A stretch of DNA of 23,822 bases from Hepatobacter sp965661165 (lineage in GTDB: Bacteria > Pseudomonadota > Alphaproteobacteria > Holosporales > Hepatobacteraceae): contig CBFICL010000020.1 in assembly GCA_965661165.1 (NCBI GenBank), positions 1 to 23,822 of the forward strand, in the 5' to 3' direction. Each line of letters begins with the position of its first letter. Within the stretch, counting starts at the first letter, position 1. Shown here piece after piece: positions 23,620-23,822 of the stretch. A program made the translations under genes and the position numbers. The notes under the pieces are model-generated. The model saw nothing but the letters and a program-made list of their open reading frames with translations, did not search any database and was not told the origin of the DNA.

Positions 23620-23822
23620 TCAAAAAAAAAGAGGGGTAAGGAGACGAAAGCAAGCGTTTGCCCATGCAAGACACACAGACAGGGACGCAAAACAGAGAGA
23701 AAATCCGCGCGACACCCAAAAGGCAATCACGCACGATCGCATGAATACAAAGATCAGGAAGGCAAACCTTCGAAGCGCCCTTAAGCCAAGCCTTCTAGTG
23801 AAAGCTTGATAGAAGGCCCCAT
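23620..23822 (-). CDS. Minus-strand open frame cut by the right edge, doubtful
   Basis: Open from the edge to TGA (complement of 23620-23622), about 66 codons. An internal ATG, two codons after GTA TTC, begins MRSCVIAFWVSRGF and continues to a hydrophobic stretch ending LAWANA, which resembles a signal peptide. A second minus-strand frame, stopping at TAA (complement of 23781-23783) with IKLSLEGLA as its end, could equally be the C-terminus of a gene beyond the window. Neither can be settled from this piece. Confidence 0.2.
   Translation of the reverse strand, partial: GAFYQAFTRRLGLRALRRFAFLIFVFMRSCVIAFWVSRGFSLCFASLSVCLAWANACFRLLTPLFF

Larger units (their letters stand above)
23063..23822. 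other. Gene-poor 760-bp tail
   Basis: No convincing gene is complete here. Two hairpins with short T-tracts lie at 23173-23209 and 23277-23303. A hydrophobic plus-strand frame sits at 23332-23544. A minus-strand frame is open from the right edge to TGA at 23620. Several short frames on both strands overlap each other without coding bias I could judge. No tRNA or other known RNA was recognised. Confidence 0.6.

Noticed and set aside
1..23822. Search for CRISPR repeats, tRNA or rRNA genes, transposase frames and attachment sites
   Set aside because: No regularly spaced repeats, cloverleaf signatures or mobile-element genes were seen by eye on either strand.

Overview
The window is chromosomal DNA of a Gram-negative alphaproteobacterium, by eye close to 50% GC. 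Evidence for the class is a GapR/DUF2312 gene, NusA with two C-terminal repeat modules, the ssb-gyrA pair, ftsK followed directly by lolA, and a RuvX with the N-terminal extension usual in that class. Familiar operons are broken up: infB is not followed by rbfA-truB, nusA-infB lacks ylxR, and ruvAB has no ruvC. Together with a decayed outer-membrane gene copy and a proton-pumping pyrophosphatase, this fits a reduced or host-associated lineage such as the Holosporales. That placement is inference; no rRNA is present to test it.

Layout. (1) 1-6087, minus strand: a secreted Ser/Pro-rich protein of unknown function running off the left edge, a two-helix membrane protein with a lysine-rich tail, lolD, ruvX, gyrA and ssb. 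(2) 6088-7928: a decayed copy of an outer-membrane beta-barrel gene, then the intact gene with a strong terminator. (3) 7929-12348, plus strand: rimP-nusA-infB. (4) 12349-13847: a structured spacer, a gapR-like gene and recF. (5) 13940-15190, minus strand: rodA, convergent with recF and divergent from ruvA. (6) 15235-23062, plus strand: ruvA-ruvB-ftsK-lolA-HIT-winged-helix regulator-hppA, seven genes in which every junction overlaps, so probably one translationally coupled unit. (7) 23063-23822: a gene-poor tail with hairpins, one doubtful small membrane ORF and a minus-strand open frame cut by the right edge.

Together the genes serve DNA topology and repair (GyrA, GapR-like, RuvAB, RuvX, RecF, Ssb), chromosome segregation and cell shape (FtsK, RodA), translation and transcription (RimP, NusA, IF2), the envelope (LolA, LolD, beta-barrel protein) and membrane energetics (HppA). 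I found no CRISPR array, tRNA, rRNA, insertion sequence, prophage or recognisable defence system. The most notable points are the damaged beta-barrel gene whose 3' tail is far better conserved than its coding part, the non-standard GyrA quinolone-site residues, the receiver-less winged-helix regulator inside the housekeeping operon, and the long secreted ORF at the left edge.
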